In this document: one piece after another, positions 17,907 through 26,466 of the stretch
How the letters are laid out: the number at the start of each line of letters is the position of its first letter
Position numbering within the stretch: position 1 is the stretch's first letter
Assembly: GCA_028874215.1 (NCBI GenBank)
Contig: JAPPLF010000042.1
Coordinates: forward strand, 170,550-234,549
Length of the DNA stretch: 64,000 nucleotides
Direction of reading: 5' to 3'
From: Acidobacteriota bacterium
Lineage (GTDB): Bacteria; Acidobacteriota; UBA6911; RPQK01; JAJDTT01
Notes under the pieces: model-generated
Database searches by the model: none
The model's input: only the letters and a program-made list of their open reading frames with translations
What the model was told of the DNA's origin: nothing
Program-made: the position numbers and the translations under genes

Positions 17907-19076
17907 TTACGGCAGGGCCCCCACGTCGACGGTCAAGCTCCTGGGTTGGTCATCGCGGCGCTCCCGGATGCGGAGTTGGGCGCCATCGTATTCGGCAGAC
18001 GCCACGCCCCGGAAGTCGTTGGGGATCCGCGCCAGAAACAGGATGTAGCTCCGGGTGTGGGTTTCTCCCGCGTCCAGGTATTCGTAGACTCCTTTGTCCA
18101 ACACTTTCCCCAGTTCGAGGAGGGTCGGGAATGGTTGGTGGATCCCCGTGGTCCCGAACTCGAGCCCGCGGGCACTCACCTTCCCCTGGTGCCGGTAACG
18201 CCACATGTTCAGCCATGGATACTCGGAGATCTTCCAGAGATAACCCACCAGAAGACCGGCCGAAGGCGTCGCGGCCGTCACCCATCCGTACTCGACTCCG
18301 GGGTCGAAGATGAACGCGGTGACGTCGTGTCCCGAGGAGCCGTCGTCGGTGCTGTTGAAGAAACGAAGGTTCGCCGGCGTTCCCCCAATGGAGATCCGGG
18401 GCCACCGGTCGGCGTCGTCGGTCGATTGGGGCACCGGTTCCTCCTGGACCAGCCCGTGGGAGGCGTTGCAGTCCACGATGGTGGAGTCGTCCAGGAAGGG
18501 AGGAGCGATGCTGGGGTGCTGCACCAGGTTGTAGACGCGTCCCGCCGCCCGGACGTTGGTGACCGCTTCAGTCACCGTGAGGGACGCCTCATTCTCCTGG
18601 AGCCGGACGGTTCGCTTCACCTCCATCCCCGCCAGGGGGAGTTCGCATCCCATCCGGAGCTCGCTGTCCGCGGCTTCGCCGGCGCCCGGGTCGAGCCGTT
18701 CCCAGACCACCCGGGGAGCTTCTCCGTGGTAGGGCATCCCCATCTTCTCCTCGGCCGGCGACGGGGCGCCCCAGCGGTCGAAGCAGATGAAGTGCCCCTG
18801 GAGGTTGGGTCCTTCCGGACTCAGCGGTTCGATATCCTCCGTGGCTCTCCAACTCAGCGGGTTGACGCCGTGGTCCAGATAGTGGAAATCAATGATGCCC
18901 CCTCCCCAGCGGTCGAGCGTGACCTGGGAGAGTCCATTCTTCAGGACCATCGAGCGGGGTGTGGACGCCGGCTTCTCCGGAGCAGGCGTGCAACCGGTCA
19001 TTCCGGCCAGAATCGCCAAGACCAGTCCCAACCATAGAGGGTCGACAAATTCCAGAGTCTTCAAGATCATGTTCAT
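17907..19076 (-). CDS. Lipoprotein with galactose-mutarotase-like features
   Basis: 389 residues. The N-terminus is a lipoprotein signal with lipobox MTGC. The remainder is beta-rich and has the pattern of the aldose-1-epimerase / DUF4380-like superfold: VTLDRWGGGIIDFHYLD, ICFDRWGAP, VKRTVRL, then the late FPTLLELGKVLDKGVYEY and THTRSYILFLA. Exported members are thought to bind or isomerise sugars; no catalytic pair can be named with confidence. The ATG at 19076 has TCAGGAG six bases upstream. It starts 38 bp after the PfkB gene and probably belongs to that operon, linking it to carbohydrate metabolism. Confidence 0.7.
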   Translation of the reverse strand: MNMILKTLEFVDPLWLGLVLAILAGMTGCTPAPEKPASTPRSMVLKNGLSQVTLDRWGGGIIDFHYLDHGVNPLSWRATEDIEPLSPEGPNLQGHFICFDRWGAPSPAEEKMGMPYHGEAPRVVWERLDPGAGEAADSELRMGCELPLAGMEVKRTVRLQENEASLTVTEAVTNVRAAGRVYNLVQHPSIAPPFLDDSTIVDCNASHGLVQEEPVPQSTDDADRWPRISIGGTPANLRFFNSTDDGSSGHDVTAFIFDPGVEYGWVTAATPSAGLLVGYLWKISEYPWLNMWRYRHQGKVSARGLEFGTTGIHQPFPTLLELGKVLDKGVYEYLDAGETHTRSYILFLARIPNDFRGVASAEYDGAQLRIRERRDDQPRSLTVDVGALP

Positions 19077-19114
19077 GCTCTCCTGACAGCAGTCTGCGGC
19101 TGATATCGCCGCCC

Positions 19115-20149
19115 CTACAAGTTCTGCTCCCTCCAGCGCGTCAACTGGTGCGCCAGTTGACGCGGCTTCGCCGTACCGGTGACGGCCAGTTGCCGGATCG
19201 TGACCGAAGCCGCCAAGTTGCCCACCAGGGCGGCTTCCGGAAGGCTCGCTCCGCCACACAGCGCCAAGACCGCGCCGGCGGTGAAGCTGTCGCCGGCGCC
19301 GGTCACGTCCAGGGGACCCTCCACCCGGACGGCCGGCACCCGGGTCAACTCGGGGTCGGTCACCAGAGCTCCCGCATCACCCAGGGTCACACAAATGGGT
19401 GCGCCGTTCCGGGACCGGAACCGGGGCAGGGCCTGTCGAATGGAATCGATCGGGACCCTCTCCCCGGGTCCGGGACTGGAACGCCTCACCACCTCGAACT
19501 GGTTCGGCTTCAGAATCATGCCGCGGAAGTGGTGGATCTGGGCCCGGCTGTCCGCCCAGAAGATGACCCGGGGGTGACGGAGTGCCAGATTCGTCAAGCC
19601 GTCGCGGACCTCGGCAGTCACGACGCCCAGGTCCGGTTGTTCCACCTGATCCTCGATGATGACGGCATCGACACGATCCAGCAGGCCTTCAAGATCGGCC
19701 AACATCTCCTGGAGGAGATCCGGCGGGACGGGGTCGCGGTTGCGGATGTCGTACCGCTCGTGTTCGCCGGATAGTTCTTTCCGGGACAGGTCTCTCGGTT
19801 TCAAGTAGGTGGGCGTCAGCATTGCCTTCCGGCGCCGCAATCCCCGGGTCGTGCAGCCGATGCGGTCCAGGCACTTCCGCAACTCGAATCCCGGGCCGTC
19901 ATCCCCGGTGATTCCCAGGGCGTGGATCCGGCCGCAGTCCAGCGCGGCCAGGTTGTTCGCCACCGTTCCGGCGGCGCCGGGACTGGAGCGAACGGCGGCA
20001 ACCTGGTGGGCACTCTTTCCGGTCTCCAGGCTTCTCTCCTCCAGATCCGGATCGACCTCCAGGTACTGGTCCAGAAAGAAATCTCCCAAGACGGCGACCC
20101 GGCACGAGGGGAACCGGCCCGTCAGTTCTTCCAGCCGGGGTCTCTTCAT
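19115..20149 (-). CDS. PfkB-family carbohydrate kinase (RfaE/HldE N-domain-like)
   Basis: 344 residues. The N-terminal CRVAVLGDFFLDQYLEVDPD, the SPGAAGTVANNLAALD substrate region and the C-terminal DVTGAGDSFTAGAV (anion hole and catalytic Asp) define a PfkB kinase. The layout is closest to heptose-7-phosphate kinase domains (RfaE1/HldE), but the adenylyltransferase half is absent and the substrate region is altered (ETGKSAHQVAAV). It would phosphorylate a sugar or sugar phosphate in the cytosol. Its ATG overlaps the upstream stop by four bases (ATGA), implying translational coupling with the unknown protein before it. Confidence 0.88.
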   Translation of the reverse strand: MKRPRLEELTGRFPSCRVAVLGDFFLDQYLEVDPDLEERSLETGKSAHQVAAVRSSPGAAGTVANNLAALDCGRIHALGITGDDGPGFELRKCLDRIGCTTRGLRRRKAMLTPTYLKPRDLSRKELSGEHERYDIRNRDPVPPDLLQEMLADLEGLLDRVDAVIIEDQVEQPDLGVVTAEVRDGLTNLALRHPRVIFWADSRAQIHHFRGMILKPNQFEVVRRSSPGPGERVPIDSIRQALPRFRSRNGAPICVTLGDAGALVTDPELTRVPAVRVEGPLDVTGAGDSFTAGAVLALCGGASLPEAALVGNLAASVTIRQLAVTGTAKPRQLAHQLTRWREQNL

Positions 20150-21150
20150 GATTCCGGTGAAGGATCGTTTGCTGAGAGCTCCCCTGCCTGAATCCGGTCG
20201 AGGACCAGATCGTAGAGGGCCGGGACCGTCGCCGCGTGGTTCCCCTGGACGTAAAAGCTCTCCCCGCCGTCGGCCACGGTTCGTACCAGGATGGTCTTGA
20301 AAGGCCGGAAATAATATCTGGGGTCCGACTTGCCGGCCTCCCGGGAGGTGTCCCCCAGGGGAACCAGGTCGAAGACGGCCGTGGTGAAACGGGCGATGCG
20401 CCGGCCTTCCGGGTGAGCCACGTTGCGGGCCATGGCCAGGGCCTTCAGGTAGATCTCGGGTCCCATGACGGCCGACCCGATATTGAGAAAGACTCCACCC
20501 TGGAGGCGGGTCACCGACTCGGTGAAGATCAGGAAGTCGGTGTAGGAGGCCGCCCCGGTGGCGGCTCCGTCGAATCCCGGGTGCTGGTGGATGATGTCCT
20601 GGCCGATGGAGACGTGGACCGTAGCCGGGACCTGCAGCCGGTAGGCCGCGGCCAGGACGCTCTCTCGCCGGTACGGGAAGGACTCCTCCTGGATCATCCG
20701 GCCTACGGCCTCCCCCAGGCCGATCCCGTCCCGAGCCGCGGCTGACGCCGCCTCGTTGATGCGCCCGGTCTCGCGCCAGAGACCAAACTGCCCTTCGGCC
20801 ACGTAGCGGGCCACGCTCTCGCAGGTCTCCCCCACCAGCGCCAGTTCGAAATCGTGAATGGCGCCGGCGCCGTTGAGGGCCAGGTGGCCCAGGATTCCCC
20901 GCTCCATGAGATCGATGAGCAGCGGGGCGTTGCCCTCCCGCAGGACATGCGCGCCGCAGGCGAAAATGACGGATCGGTCCGTCCGAGAGGCTTCCACGAT
21001 CCGCTTGGCCAGCAGGGGCAGCGCCGGATGCTCGAAAGGTTCTCGACTTCCCTCCGGCCTCTTCGACACGTCCGCCGCCTTCAGGTCGTGGGTCCGCCGG
21101 CTCAGGGGCAGAAGGCGCAGGCGGCTGCGGTCGAATTGAGGGAAGGGCAT
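20146..21150 (-). CDS. Conserved protein of unknown function in a sugar-kinase operon
   Basis: 334 residues, soluble, no signal. I do not recognise a named family with certainty. Conserved-looking blocks are VIFACGAHVLREG, LGHLALNGAGAIHDFELAL, YVAEGQFGLWRETGRINEA, VHVSIGQDIIHQHPGFDGAA and GGVFLNIGSAVMGPE. The glycine-rich strand-turn patterns and their order are faintly like deoxyhypusine-synthase NAD-binding proteins, but the catalytic Lys region of that enzyme is not evident. Its ATG directly abuts the upstream HAD stop, and its stop overlaps the PfkB start. It therefore almost certainly acts in the same pathway, perhaps as an isomerase or dehydrogenase. Confidence 0.7.
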   Translation of the reverse strand: MPFPQFDRSRLRLLPLSRRTHDLKAADVSKRPEGSREPFEHPALPLLAKRIVEASRTDRSVIFACGAHVLREGNAPLLIDLMERGILGHLALNGAGAIHDFELALVGETCESVARYVAEGQFGLWRETGRINEAASAAARDGIGLGEAVGRMIQEESFPYRRESVLAAAYRLQVPATVHVSIGQDIIHQHPGFDGAATGAASYTDFLIFTESVTRLQGGVFLNIGSAVMGPEIYLKALAMARNVAHPEGRRIARFTTAVFDLVPLGDTSREAGKSDPRYYFRPFKTILVRTVADGGESFYVQGNHAATVPALYDLVLDRIQAGELSANDPSPES

Positions 21151-22008
21151 TCACGTTCGCTGGAACAGGCAGCGGATGAGGACCTTCCAGTCCCGGAAGT
21201 CGGGCACCAACAGGTCGGCGCCCGCCGCGCTCAACCGTGTTCGTTTCCAGGGATCGGGAGCCCCGCCCGGATTGGCTTCGTCGGTGGCCAGCGCAACGGC
21301 GACTCCGCCGCACGACTTTACGTTTTCGATCTCCACGTAACCGTCGCCGAAGCCCACCAACGAGGCGCCTTCGATCCGGTTTTCCCGGAGGATTCGTTGG
21401 ATGACCATTCGCTTGGAGTGGTTCGCGTAGTCTTCCCGGGCGCCGTAGATGTGGCCACCGAAAAATCCGTCCAGCTCCAGGAGGCGGGCTTCTTCCCGGA
21501 CGTACTGCTCATCGGTGCCGCTGGCCAGGTAGAGCTGGACTCCATGCTCCCGGAGGGCGCGCAGCATCTGAACCGATCCCGGAACCAGGTAGTCGGCGGG
21601 GCGGGCCTTTCCGGTGCGCAGGCGCAGGCGCCGGTGACGGATCTTCTCCATCAGAAGGTCCAGGTAACGGCTCTTGTAGTCCTGAGGATCGGCAGGTGCG
21701 CCCCCCCTTTTCCCCAGCTCCTCCGCCAGCCGGATCATCTGGTAAATGGTCTGGCGTCCCGTCAGCTCGGTGACGAAGTCGGTCACCACACGCTCCAGCT
21801 CCTCATCGCTCTCGCCGGTGCCGCTCTCCTTCAGGATGTCCACCATCATGGGGATCATGATCTGGGGCCAACCTTCGCGGATCAGGCTGAGCGTGCCGTC
21901 GAAGTCGAAGAGGGCGCAACGGGGAGGCCGGGTCCCGGAGACGTCCCGGAGCACCTCGACGGTGGAGGCGTCCAGAAAACCCGGTGTCGCAGGAGTCGTC
22001 AGCGCCAT
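21151..22008 (-). CDS. HAD-superfamily hydrolase
   Basis: 285 residues. Motif I is ALFDFDGTLS (nucleophile and acid Asp both present), followed by a large alpha-helical cap of about 110 residues. Motif II is in YLASGTDEQY, and motif IV-type acidic residues are in LVGFGDGYVEIENVK. This fits a phosphatase of the beta-phosphoglucomutase / phosphoglycolate phosphatase type; the substrate is probably a sugar phosphate because of the linked PfkB kinase. A TTG at 22056 could extend the frame by 16 residues, but the ATG at 22008 fits the family better. It is the first gene of the operon HAD / unknown / PfkB / lipoprotein. Confidence 0.85.
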   Translation of the reverse strand: MALTTPATPGFLDASTVEVLRDVSGTRPPRCALFDFDGTLSLIREGWPQIMIPMMVDILKESGTGESDEELERVVTDFVTELTGRQTIYQMIRLAEELGKRGGAPADPQDYKSRYLDLLMEKIRHRRLRLRTGKARPADYLVPGSVQMLRALREHGVQLYLASGTDEQYVREEARLLELDGFFGGHIYGAREDYANHSKRMVIQRILRENRIEGASLVGFGDGYVEIENVKSCGGVAVALATDEANPGGAPDPWKRTRLSAAGADLLVPDFRDWKVLIRCLFQRT

Positions 22009-22157
22009 AATGAAGAAAAGGATACCGTCAAAGACCAGCGGATGCGAACTTGGCAACCGCTGATTTCGACCTGGAAGGGGACGAGCGAAACCGCTGTCTG
22101 GCAGCGGTTGGCGGAGCCCTTGTGAGGCGCCTCCGACTGGGCTATGGTGATCCGGCG

Positions 22158-22655
22158 ATGGGTCGAAAGACGGACGAAGACCGGAGCTGGCGGGGTAAGG
22201 TAGGGAAGCTGTCCCCGGCGGAGCTGGAGGAATTCCTGTCCGGAGACCCCATTTGCCGGCTCGGTTGTCTCGACCGGGAGGGATGGCCTTATGTGGTGCC
22301 GTGCTGGTTCGAGTACAGTGACGGCGGCTTCTACATCATTCCACGAGCCCGTTCCGCCTGGGCCAGGCACATTCAACGGGAATCCCGGGTGTTTCTGTGC
22401 ATCGACGACTCCACCCGCTACAATCGGAGGGTCCTGGTACGGGGCGAGGCCGAGGTCCTGGAAGAGCCCAACGTCGGCGGCAGATGGGTCGAGATCGCCC
22501 GCAGAATGTCACTGCGCTATCTGGGACACCGGGGACCGGACTATCTGGTTCCGACTCTGAATGAGCCCAGGTGGCTGTTGTTCGTCCGGCCCCGAAAGCT
22601 CATGAGCTGGCAAGGGGTCGATTGGGCCAGGCGATACAAGCACGGCGAATGGTAG
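22158..22655 (+). CDS. Pyridoxamine-5'-phosphate-oxidase-fold flavoprotein
   Basis: 165 residues with the split-barrel pattern of PPOX-family FMN or F420/haem-binding proteins: FLSGDPICRLGCLDREGWPYVVPCWFEY read in two blocks, then the FYIIPRARSAWARHIQRE phosphate-binding region and VLVRGEAEVLEE. Members bind FMN, haem or F420 and reduce varied substrates; which is used here is unclear. The frame extends upstream to a TTG at 22050, but homology appears to begin at the ATG at 22158. It is divergent from the HAD operon and followed by a strong intrinsic terminator. Confidence 0.8.
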   Translation: MGRKTDEDRSWRGKVGKLSPAELEEFLSGDPICRLGCLDREGWPYVVPCWFEYSDGGFYIIPRARSAWARHIQRESRVFLCIDDSTRYNRRVLVRGEAEVLEEPNVGGRWVEIARRMSLRYLGHRGPDYLVPTLNEPRWLLFVRPRKLMSWQGVDWARRYKHGEW

Positions 22656-22666
22656 CGGCCTCGGGC

Positions 22667-22689
22667 CGCCGCTGGCCGCGGCGTTTTTT
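22667..22689 (+). terminator. Rho-independent terminator
   Basis: CGCCGC (22667-22672), loop TGGCC, GCGGCG (22678-22683), then six Ts. It lies 12 bp after the stop of the PPOX-fold gene and ends its transcript before the small RHH-type gene. Confidence 0.85.
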
Positions 22690-22725
22690 GGTGCTGATGT
22701 TGGATTATTTCAGGAGGGCGCTCTG

Positions 22726-22911
22726 ATGGCTGGACCCAAGGTCGAAGCGATTTATCAATTGAATCCGAATCACGTGGACTGGCTCAAGCAGATGGCCGAC
22801 AAGTACGATCTGGGAGATCAGGACAAGGCTCTGCGGGTGGTCATCGACTACGTACTGACCGAGGCCGACGAATCGACGGTCTTCGAAGACATCCGCTGCC
22901 TCTACTGCTGA
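22726..22911 (+). CDS. Small ribbon-helix-helix-like protein with C-terminal CxxC
   Basis: 61 residues, with AGGAGGGC eight to nine bases before the ATG. A beta strand (KVEAIYQLN) followed by two helices (HVDWLKQMADKYDL and DKALRVVIDYVLTE) fits a ribbon-helix-helix DNA-binding fold. The protein ends in RCLYC, a CxxC that could hold a metal or form a disulfide. It has no toxin gene next to it; the following gene is convergent glnS, 16 bp away. A role as a small transcription regulator is inferred. Confidence 0.75.
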   Translation: MAGPKVEAIYQLNPNHVDWLKQMADKYDLGDQDKALRVVIDYVLTEADESTVFEDIRCLYC

Positions 22912-22927
22912 TCAGTTTTCCGGGCTG

Positions 22928-24679
22928 CTAGCGTCGGCCGCGGCGCCGCTTCCGAGCCACCTTTTTCCGGGATTTCCGGATCTTGGCCCAGGCGTCCCGC
23001 AGGGTCACGGTGCGATTGAAGACCAGCCGCCCGGGAGACGAATCCTCCGAATCCACGCAGAAATACCCCAGCCGTTCGAACTGCACCCGCCGCCCACCCT
23101 GGGCATCGACGAGGCTGGGCTCTAATTTACAGTTCTCGAGCACCTTTAGAGACTCGGGGTTGAGGTTCGAGATGAAGTCCGAACCGGCGCCGGCGTCGTA
23201 GGGGTTGTCCTTGGTGAACAGGCTGTCGTAAAGGCGAACCTGAGCGTTCACGGCGTGGGCGGCGGAGACCCAGTGCAAAGTGGCTTTGACCCGTCGTCCG
23301 TCGGGCGCATCTCCTCCCCGCGTTGCCGGGTCGTAGGTGCAGCGCAACTCCACGACTCGTCCCTCGTCGTCCTTGACGACGCCGACGCAGGTGATGAAGT
23401 AGGCGTAGCGCAGTCGGACCTCGCGTCCGGGGGCCAGCCGGAAGAATCTGCGGGGCGGGTCCTCCATGAAGTCCTCCCGCTCCAGGTAGAGGACTCGTGA
23501 GAAGGGGACCTTCCGGACCCCCGCCTCGGGACACTCGGGATTATTGATGGCCGTCAACTCCTCCACCTGGTCGGGAGGATAGTTTTCGATGACCACCCGG
23601 AGCGGACGGAGCACGCCCATGACCCGGGGGGAAGTCTGGTTCAGGTGTTGGCGGAGGCTGTGCTCCAGCATCTGCGCCTCCACGATACTGTCTTTCTTGG
23701 AGACCCCGACCTTGGCGCAGAAGTCCCGGATCGCTTCCGGCGTGTAGCCCCGGCGGCGCATCCCCGACAGCGTCGGCATGCGGGGATCGTTCCAGCCGCT
23801 CACGTAGCCCTCCTTCACCAGCCGGGAGAGTTTTCGCTTGCTCAAGATGGTCTTGGTGATGTTGAGGCGAGCGAACTCGATCTGCTGGGAGCGGTAGATT
23901 CCCAGGTTCTCCAGAAACCAGTCGTAAAGGGGACGATGGTCTTCGAACTCCAGGGTGCAGATGGAATGAGTCACCTTCTCGAGGGAGTCGGACTGGCCGT
24001 GGGCGAAGTCATAGGTCGGGTAGATGCACCATTTGTCTCCCGTTCGAAGGTGGGAGGCATGGAGGATCCGGTACATGACCGGGTCTCGAAGGTTCAAGTT
24101 GCCTGAAGCCATGTCGATGCGGGCCCGGAGCACGTGAGTGCCGTTGGGGAACTCCCCATTCCTCATCCGTTCGAAGAGGTCCAGGTTCTCTTCCACCGTC
24201 CGTTCCCGATAGGGGCTGTTGCGGCCCGGCTCGGTGAGAGTGCCCCGGAATTCCCGGATCTGGGTGGCGGTGAGGCTGTCCACATACGCCTTGCCGTCCC
24301 GAATGAGTTGACAGGCGAATTCGTAGAGCTGCTCGAAATAGTCCGAGGCGTGGTAGAGGCGGTCCCCCCAGTCGAAGCCGAGCCAGCGCACGTCTTCGAG
24401 GATGCTCACCATGTACTCCCGCTCCTCCTTCGTGGGATTGGTGTCGTCGAAGCGCATATTGCAGAGACCCCCGTACTCTTCGGCCAATCCGAAGTCGAGG
24501 CAGATGGCCTTGGCGTGCCCGATATGGAGGTAGCCGTTGGGCTCGGGAGGAAATCGGGTCTGGACGCGGCCCTGAAAGCGTCCGGTCTTCAGGTCGTCCT
24601 CGAGAATCGCCCGGAGGAAGTCCAATGACCGGGACGGCCGGGCATCTCCCGCCGCTTTGGGGTCCGTCTTTTTCGGCAT
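22928..24679 (-). CDS. glnS: Glutaminyl-tRNA synthetase
   Basis: 583 residues, class I aminoacyl-tRNA synthetase. The HIGH motif is in [16 protein letters not shown], the KMSKS-type loop is ILSKRKL, and the GlnRS-specific segments [10 protein letters not shown] and [16 protein letters not shown] are present, followed by the two anticodon-binding beta barrels. It charges tRNA-Gln directly with glutamine, so this organism need not rely on amidation of Glu-tRNA-Gln. The C-terminus ends in an unusually basic tail ([15 protein letters not shown]). It is monocistronic as far as visible and divergent from the 138-residue membrane protein. Confidence 0.97.
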   Translation of the reverse strand: MPKKTDPKAAGDARPSRSLDFLRAILEDDLKTGRFQGRVQTRFPPEPNGYLHIGHAKAICLDFGLAEEYGGLCNMRFDDTNPTKEEREYMVSILEDVRWLGFDWGDRLYHASDYFEQLYEFACQLIRDGKAYVDSLTATQIREFRGTLTEPGRNSPYRERTVEENLDLFERMRNGEFPNGTHVLRARIDMASGNLNLRDPVMYRILHASHLRTGDKWCIYPTYDFAHGQSDSLEKVTHSICTLEFEDHRPLYDWFLENLGIYRSQQIEFARLNITKTILSKRKLSRLVKEGYVSGWNDPRMPTLSGMRRRGYTPEAIRDFCAKVGVSKKDSIVEAQMLEHSLRQHLNQTSPRVMGVLRPLRVVIENYPPDQVEELTAINNPECPEAGVRKVPFSRVLYLEREDFMEDPPRRFFRLAPGREVRLRYAYFITCVGVVKDDEGRVVELRCTYDPATRGGDAPDGRRVKATLHWVSAAHAVNAQVRLYDSLFTKDNPYDAGAGSDFISNLNPESLKVLENCKLEPSLVDAQGGRRVQFERLGYFCVDSEDSSPGRLVFNRTVTLRDAWAKIRKSRKKVARKRRRGRR

Positions 24680-24862
24680 TCGCCGATTCTAACCCGATTC
24701 GGCCAGCCATGGGCAAGCGGCCGGCGCCGGAGCAATCGACCCGGGGCGGCCGGTCCGGCTCGACATTTTCGCGTCGCGTTTTTCTCCCGCTTGGACGTTA
24801 TAGCGATTGGAGTTGTTGTCGAAAACCGGTGACCACAGGGACTTCTGGAAGGGAGGCAGGCC

Positions 24863-25279
24863 ATGGACTACAAGACGGAAGGTTGGGTGTATGGAACGGT
24901 GGTGTCGTGGGGTGTGATCTTCTTCATCGTGGGTGGTATGTACGGTTGCCCGAAATACAAGGTCTGGGAGCAGGGGCTGGCCGGGGAGGCCAAGCTGCGG
25001 GAGTCTCAGTCCAGTCGCAAGGTGAGAGTGGAAGAGGCCAAGGCCAGACTCGAATCGGCAAAGTTCGAAAGCCAGGCGGAGATCGAACGGGCCAAGGGAG
25101 TGGCGGAGGCCAACCGGATCATTGGGGACAGCCTCAAAGGGAACGAAGCCTACCTGAGATATCTCTGGATTCAGGGACTCCAGGACGGCTCCAGCGAGAC
25201 CATCTACATCCCCACCGAGGCGAATCTCCCGATCATGGAGGCGACACGGCGACGGGAATCGAGAAGGCCGACGGAGTAG
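24863..25279 (+). CDS. Membrane-anchored coiled-coil protein resembling the tail of SPFH proteins
   Basis: 138 residues. One membrane segment (about 10-28, VVSWGVIFFIVGGMYGC) is followed by a charged helical coiled coil (about 40-80, Glu/Ala/Arg-rich) and a C-terminal block AEANRIIGDSLKGNEAYLRYLW...YIPTEANLPIMEA. That block is what is normally found at the end of SPFH/prohibitin/stomatin proteins. The SPFH domain itself is missing, so this is a stand-alone short form, not obviously a truncation, since the start has GGGAGG seven bases upstream. It probably oligomerises at the inner membrane. Function unknown. Confidence 0.75.
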   Translation: MDYKTEGWVYGTVVSWGVIFFIVGGMYGCPKYKVWEQGLAGEAKLRESQSSRKVRVEEAKARLESAKFESQAEIERAKGVAEANRIIGDSLKGNEAYLRYLWIQGLQDGSSETIYIPTEANLPIMEATRRRESRRPTE

Positions 25280-25401
25280 AGAGAGGGGACTCTCTTCCCG
25301 GCACGTTGTCCATCCATTTCGCCGGCTGCGAGCGTTGCCGGGAATCTGACGGTTGATGGGCAATGGTATAAATGCATGAGCAGAGCGGAGGATCAGGTCC
25401 G

Positions 25402-25638
25402 ATGTCCCATAGAGTCAACATTGTTGTTCAGGATGAAGCGTGGGACGTGTTGGCGAAGCTGCCTCGCGGCGAACGCAGTCGAGCCGTCAGTGTCGCGATT
25501 CTGGAATGGGTACGGCTGCGCAAACGTTTGGACGCCGCCGCCAAGATGGATGAGTTGCGCGCCACGATGCCACCGGTCAGCACCGACGAAGTGGTCCGTT
25601 GGCTTCGACAAGACCGGGAGCGACGGCCATCAGCGTAG
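25402..25638 (+). CDS. VapB-type antitoxin
   Basis: 78 residues. SHRVNIVVQDEAWDVLAKLPRGERSRAVSVAI, in two parts, reads as a strand followed by helix-turn-helix, as in ribbon-helix-helix antitoxins. The charged C-terminal half would wrap the toxin. The ATG at 25402 is preceded by a weak GGATCAGG; an upstream ATG at 25372 is less likely. The toxin frame overlaps its 3' end by about 40 bases, typical of VapBC operons, in which the complex represses its own promoter. Confidence 0.75.
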   Translation: MSHRVNIVVQDEAWDVLAKLPRGERSRAVSVAILEWVRLRKRLDAAAKMDELRATMPPVSTDEVVRWLRQDRERRPSA

Positions 25639-26054
25639 TCGTCCCTGACGCCTCGGTGCTGCTCAAGTGGGTCCTGCCCGGCGACGATGAGCCGGGCACC
25701 GCGTCTGCATTGTCGTTGCTTGACGAAGCCCGAGCCGGTGCCATTAAGTTGGCCGTCCCGCAACTCTGGCTCTATGAAGTGGGGAATACTCTGGTCCGCC
25801 GGTTCCCCGATCAGGCCAACGATCTTCTGACTTCGCTGGTCGATTTTCAGTTGACGGAAGTGCGGCCCGACGAACGTTGGCGGGAGCAAACCGTGGAACT
25901 TGCCATTGCCTACGGCGTCACGTTTTACGATGCTGCCTACCACGCGGTTGCATTGCTTCGAGACGGGATATTCGTCACTGCAGATGAACGCTATATACGT
26001 CGAGCATCCGGTGGCGGCAATGTCGTGCTTCTTGGCCGCTGGAGTTCCGTGTGA
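25599..26054 (+). CDS. vapC: VapC-type PIN-domain toxin
   Basis: Up to 151 residues. The PIN-domain acidic residues are visible: Asp in VVVPDASVLLKWVL, Glu in LWLYEVGNTLVRR, Asp in VTFYDAAYHAVA and Asp in FVTADERY. PIN toxins are Mg2+-dependent ribonucleases, often cutting tRNA. The start is uncertain: TTG at 25599 is the first possible codon, and the conserved part begins about 12 residues later, where no ATG or GTG exists. The overlap with the antitoxin implies translational coupling. Confidence 0.85.
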   Translation: MASTRPGATAISVVVPDASVLLKWVLPGDDEPGTASALSLLDEARAGAIKLAVPQLWLYEVGNTLVRRFPDQANDLLTSLVDFQLTEVRPDERWREQTVELAIAYGVTFYDAAYHAVALLRDGIFVTADERYIRRASGGGNVVLLGRWSSV

Positions 26055-26069
26055 CGTCTCGACCAAGGA

Positions 26070-26345
26070 TCACCACGCTTCCCGCTTGGCCATTCGGCGT
26101 AGAGTACTAACGACTGAATCCGGTCGACTCACGTTGATTGCCGCGATATCCAATCGACGGGGGGATCCGGTCGCGCGCCAACGTCTGAGGAATCCCTCCT
26201 TTTCCAATTCCTCAAGCCAGGGGTATAGAAGAAGGAGACGTTTGGCGTTGTATGCTTGGGCGCAGGCGAGTATCTGATAGATGTCGGATTGCCCAACATC
26301 AAGGGTCTCTTTGGATGTAAGTTCCTTCCACTTGGCGACGAAGCG
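26070..26345 (-). pseudogene. McrC C-terminal relic
   Basis: On the minus strand the frame reads FVAKWKEL, then DVGQSDIYQILACAQAYNAK, RLLLLYPWLEEL and LDIAAINVSRPDSVVSTL. This is the order seen at the end of McrC, the nuclease partner of McrB in 5-methylcytosine-dependent restriction. Only about 90 C-terminal residues remain; the N-terminal part and any mcrB are absent. Upstream of about 26345 the frame continues into the antisense of another relic, so the similarity stops there. It is read as a remnant of a former defence locus beside VapBC. Confidence 0.5.
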
Positions 26346-26466
26346 GGACATCCTTGAGATCAAGGCCGAAGTGGCCGAGGAGTTCAAGACTCTCTACCGC
26401 TGGCTCCGGGTCATGGCTGCCGGCATCGTGACGCTGGTGCTTGCTCTTGGCCAACTCGTTTTCTAG
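26335..26466 (+). pseudogene. Fragment of a coiled-coil membrane protein (DUF1640-like)
   Basis: The plus strand encodes ATKRDILEIKAEVAEEFKTL followed by a hydrophobic helix (RVMAAGIVTLVLALGQLVF) and a stop. This is like the C-terminal half of small coiled-coil-plus-anchor proteins. The in-frame ATG at 26281 lies inside the McrC relic and gives unrelated residues, so the true N-terminus appears lost. A short genuine protein from 26281 (61 residues) cannot be excluded. Confidence 0.35.
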
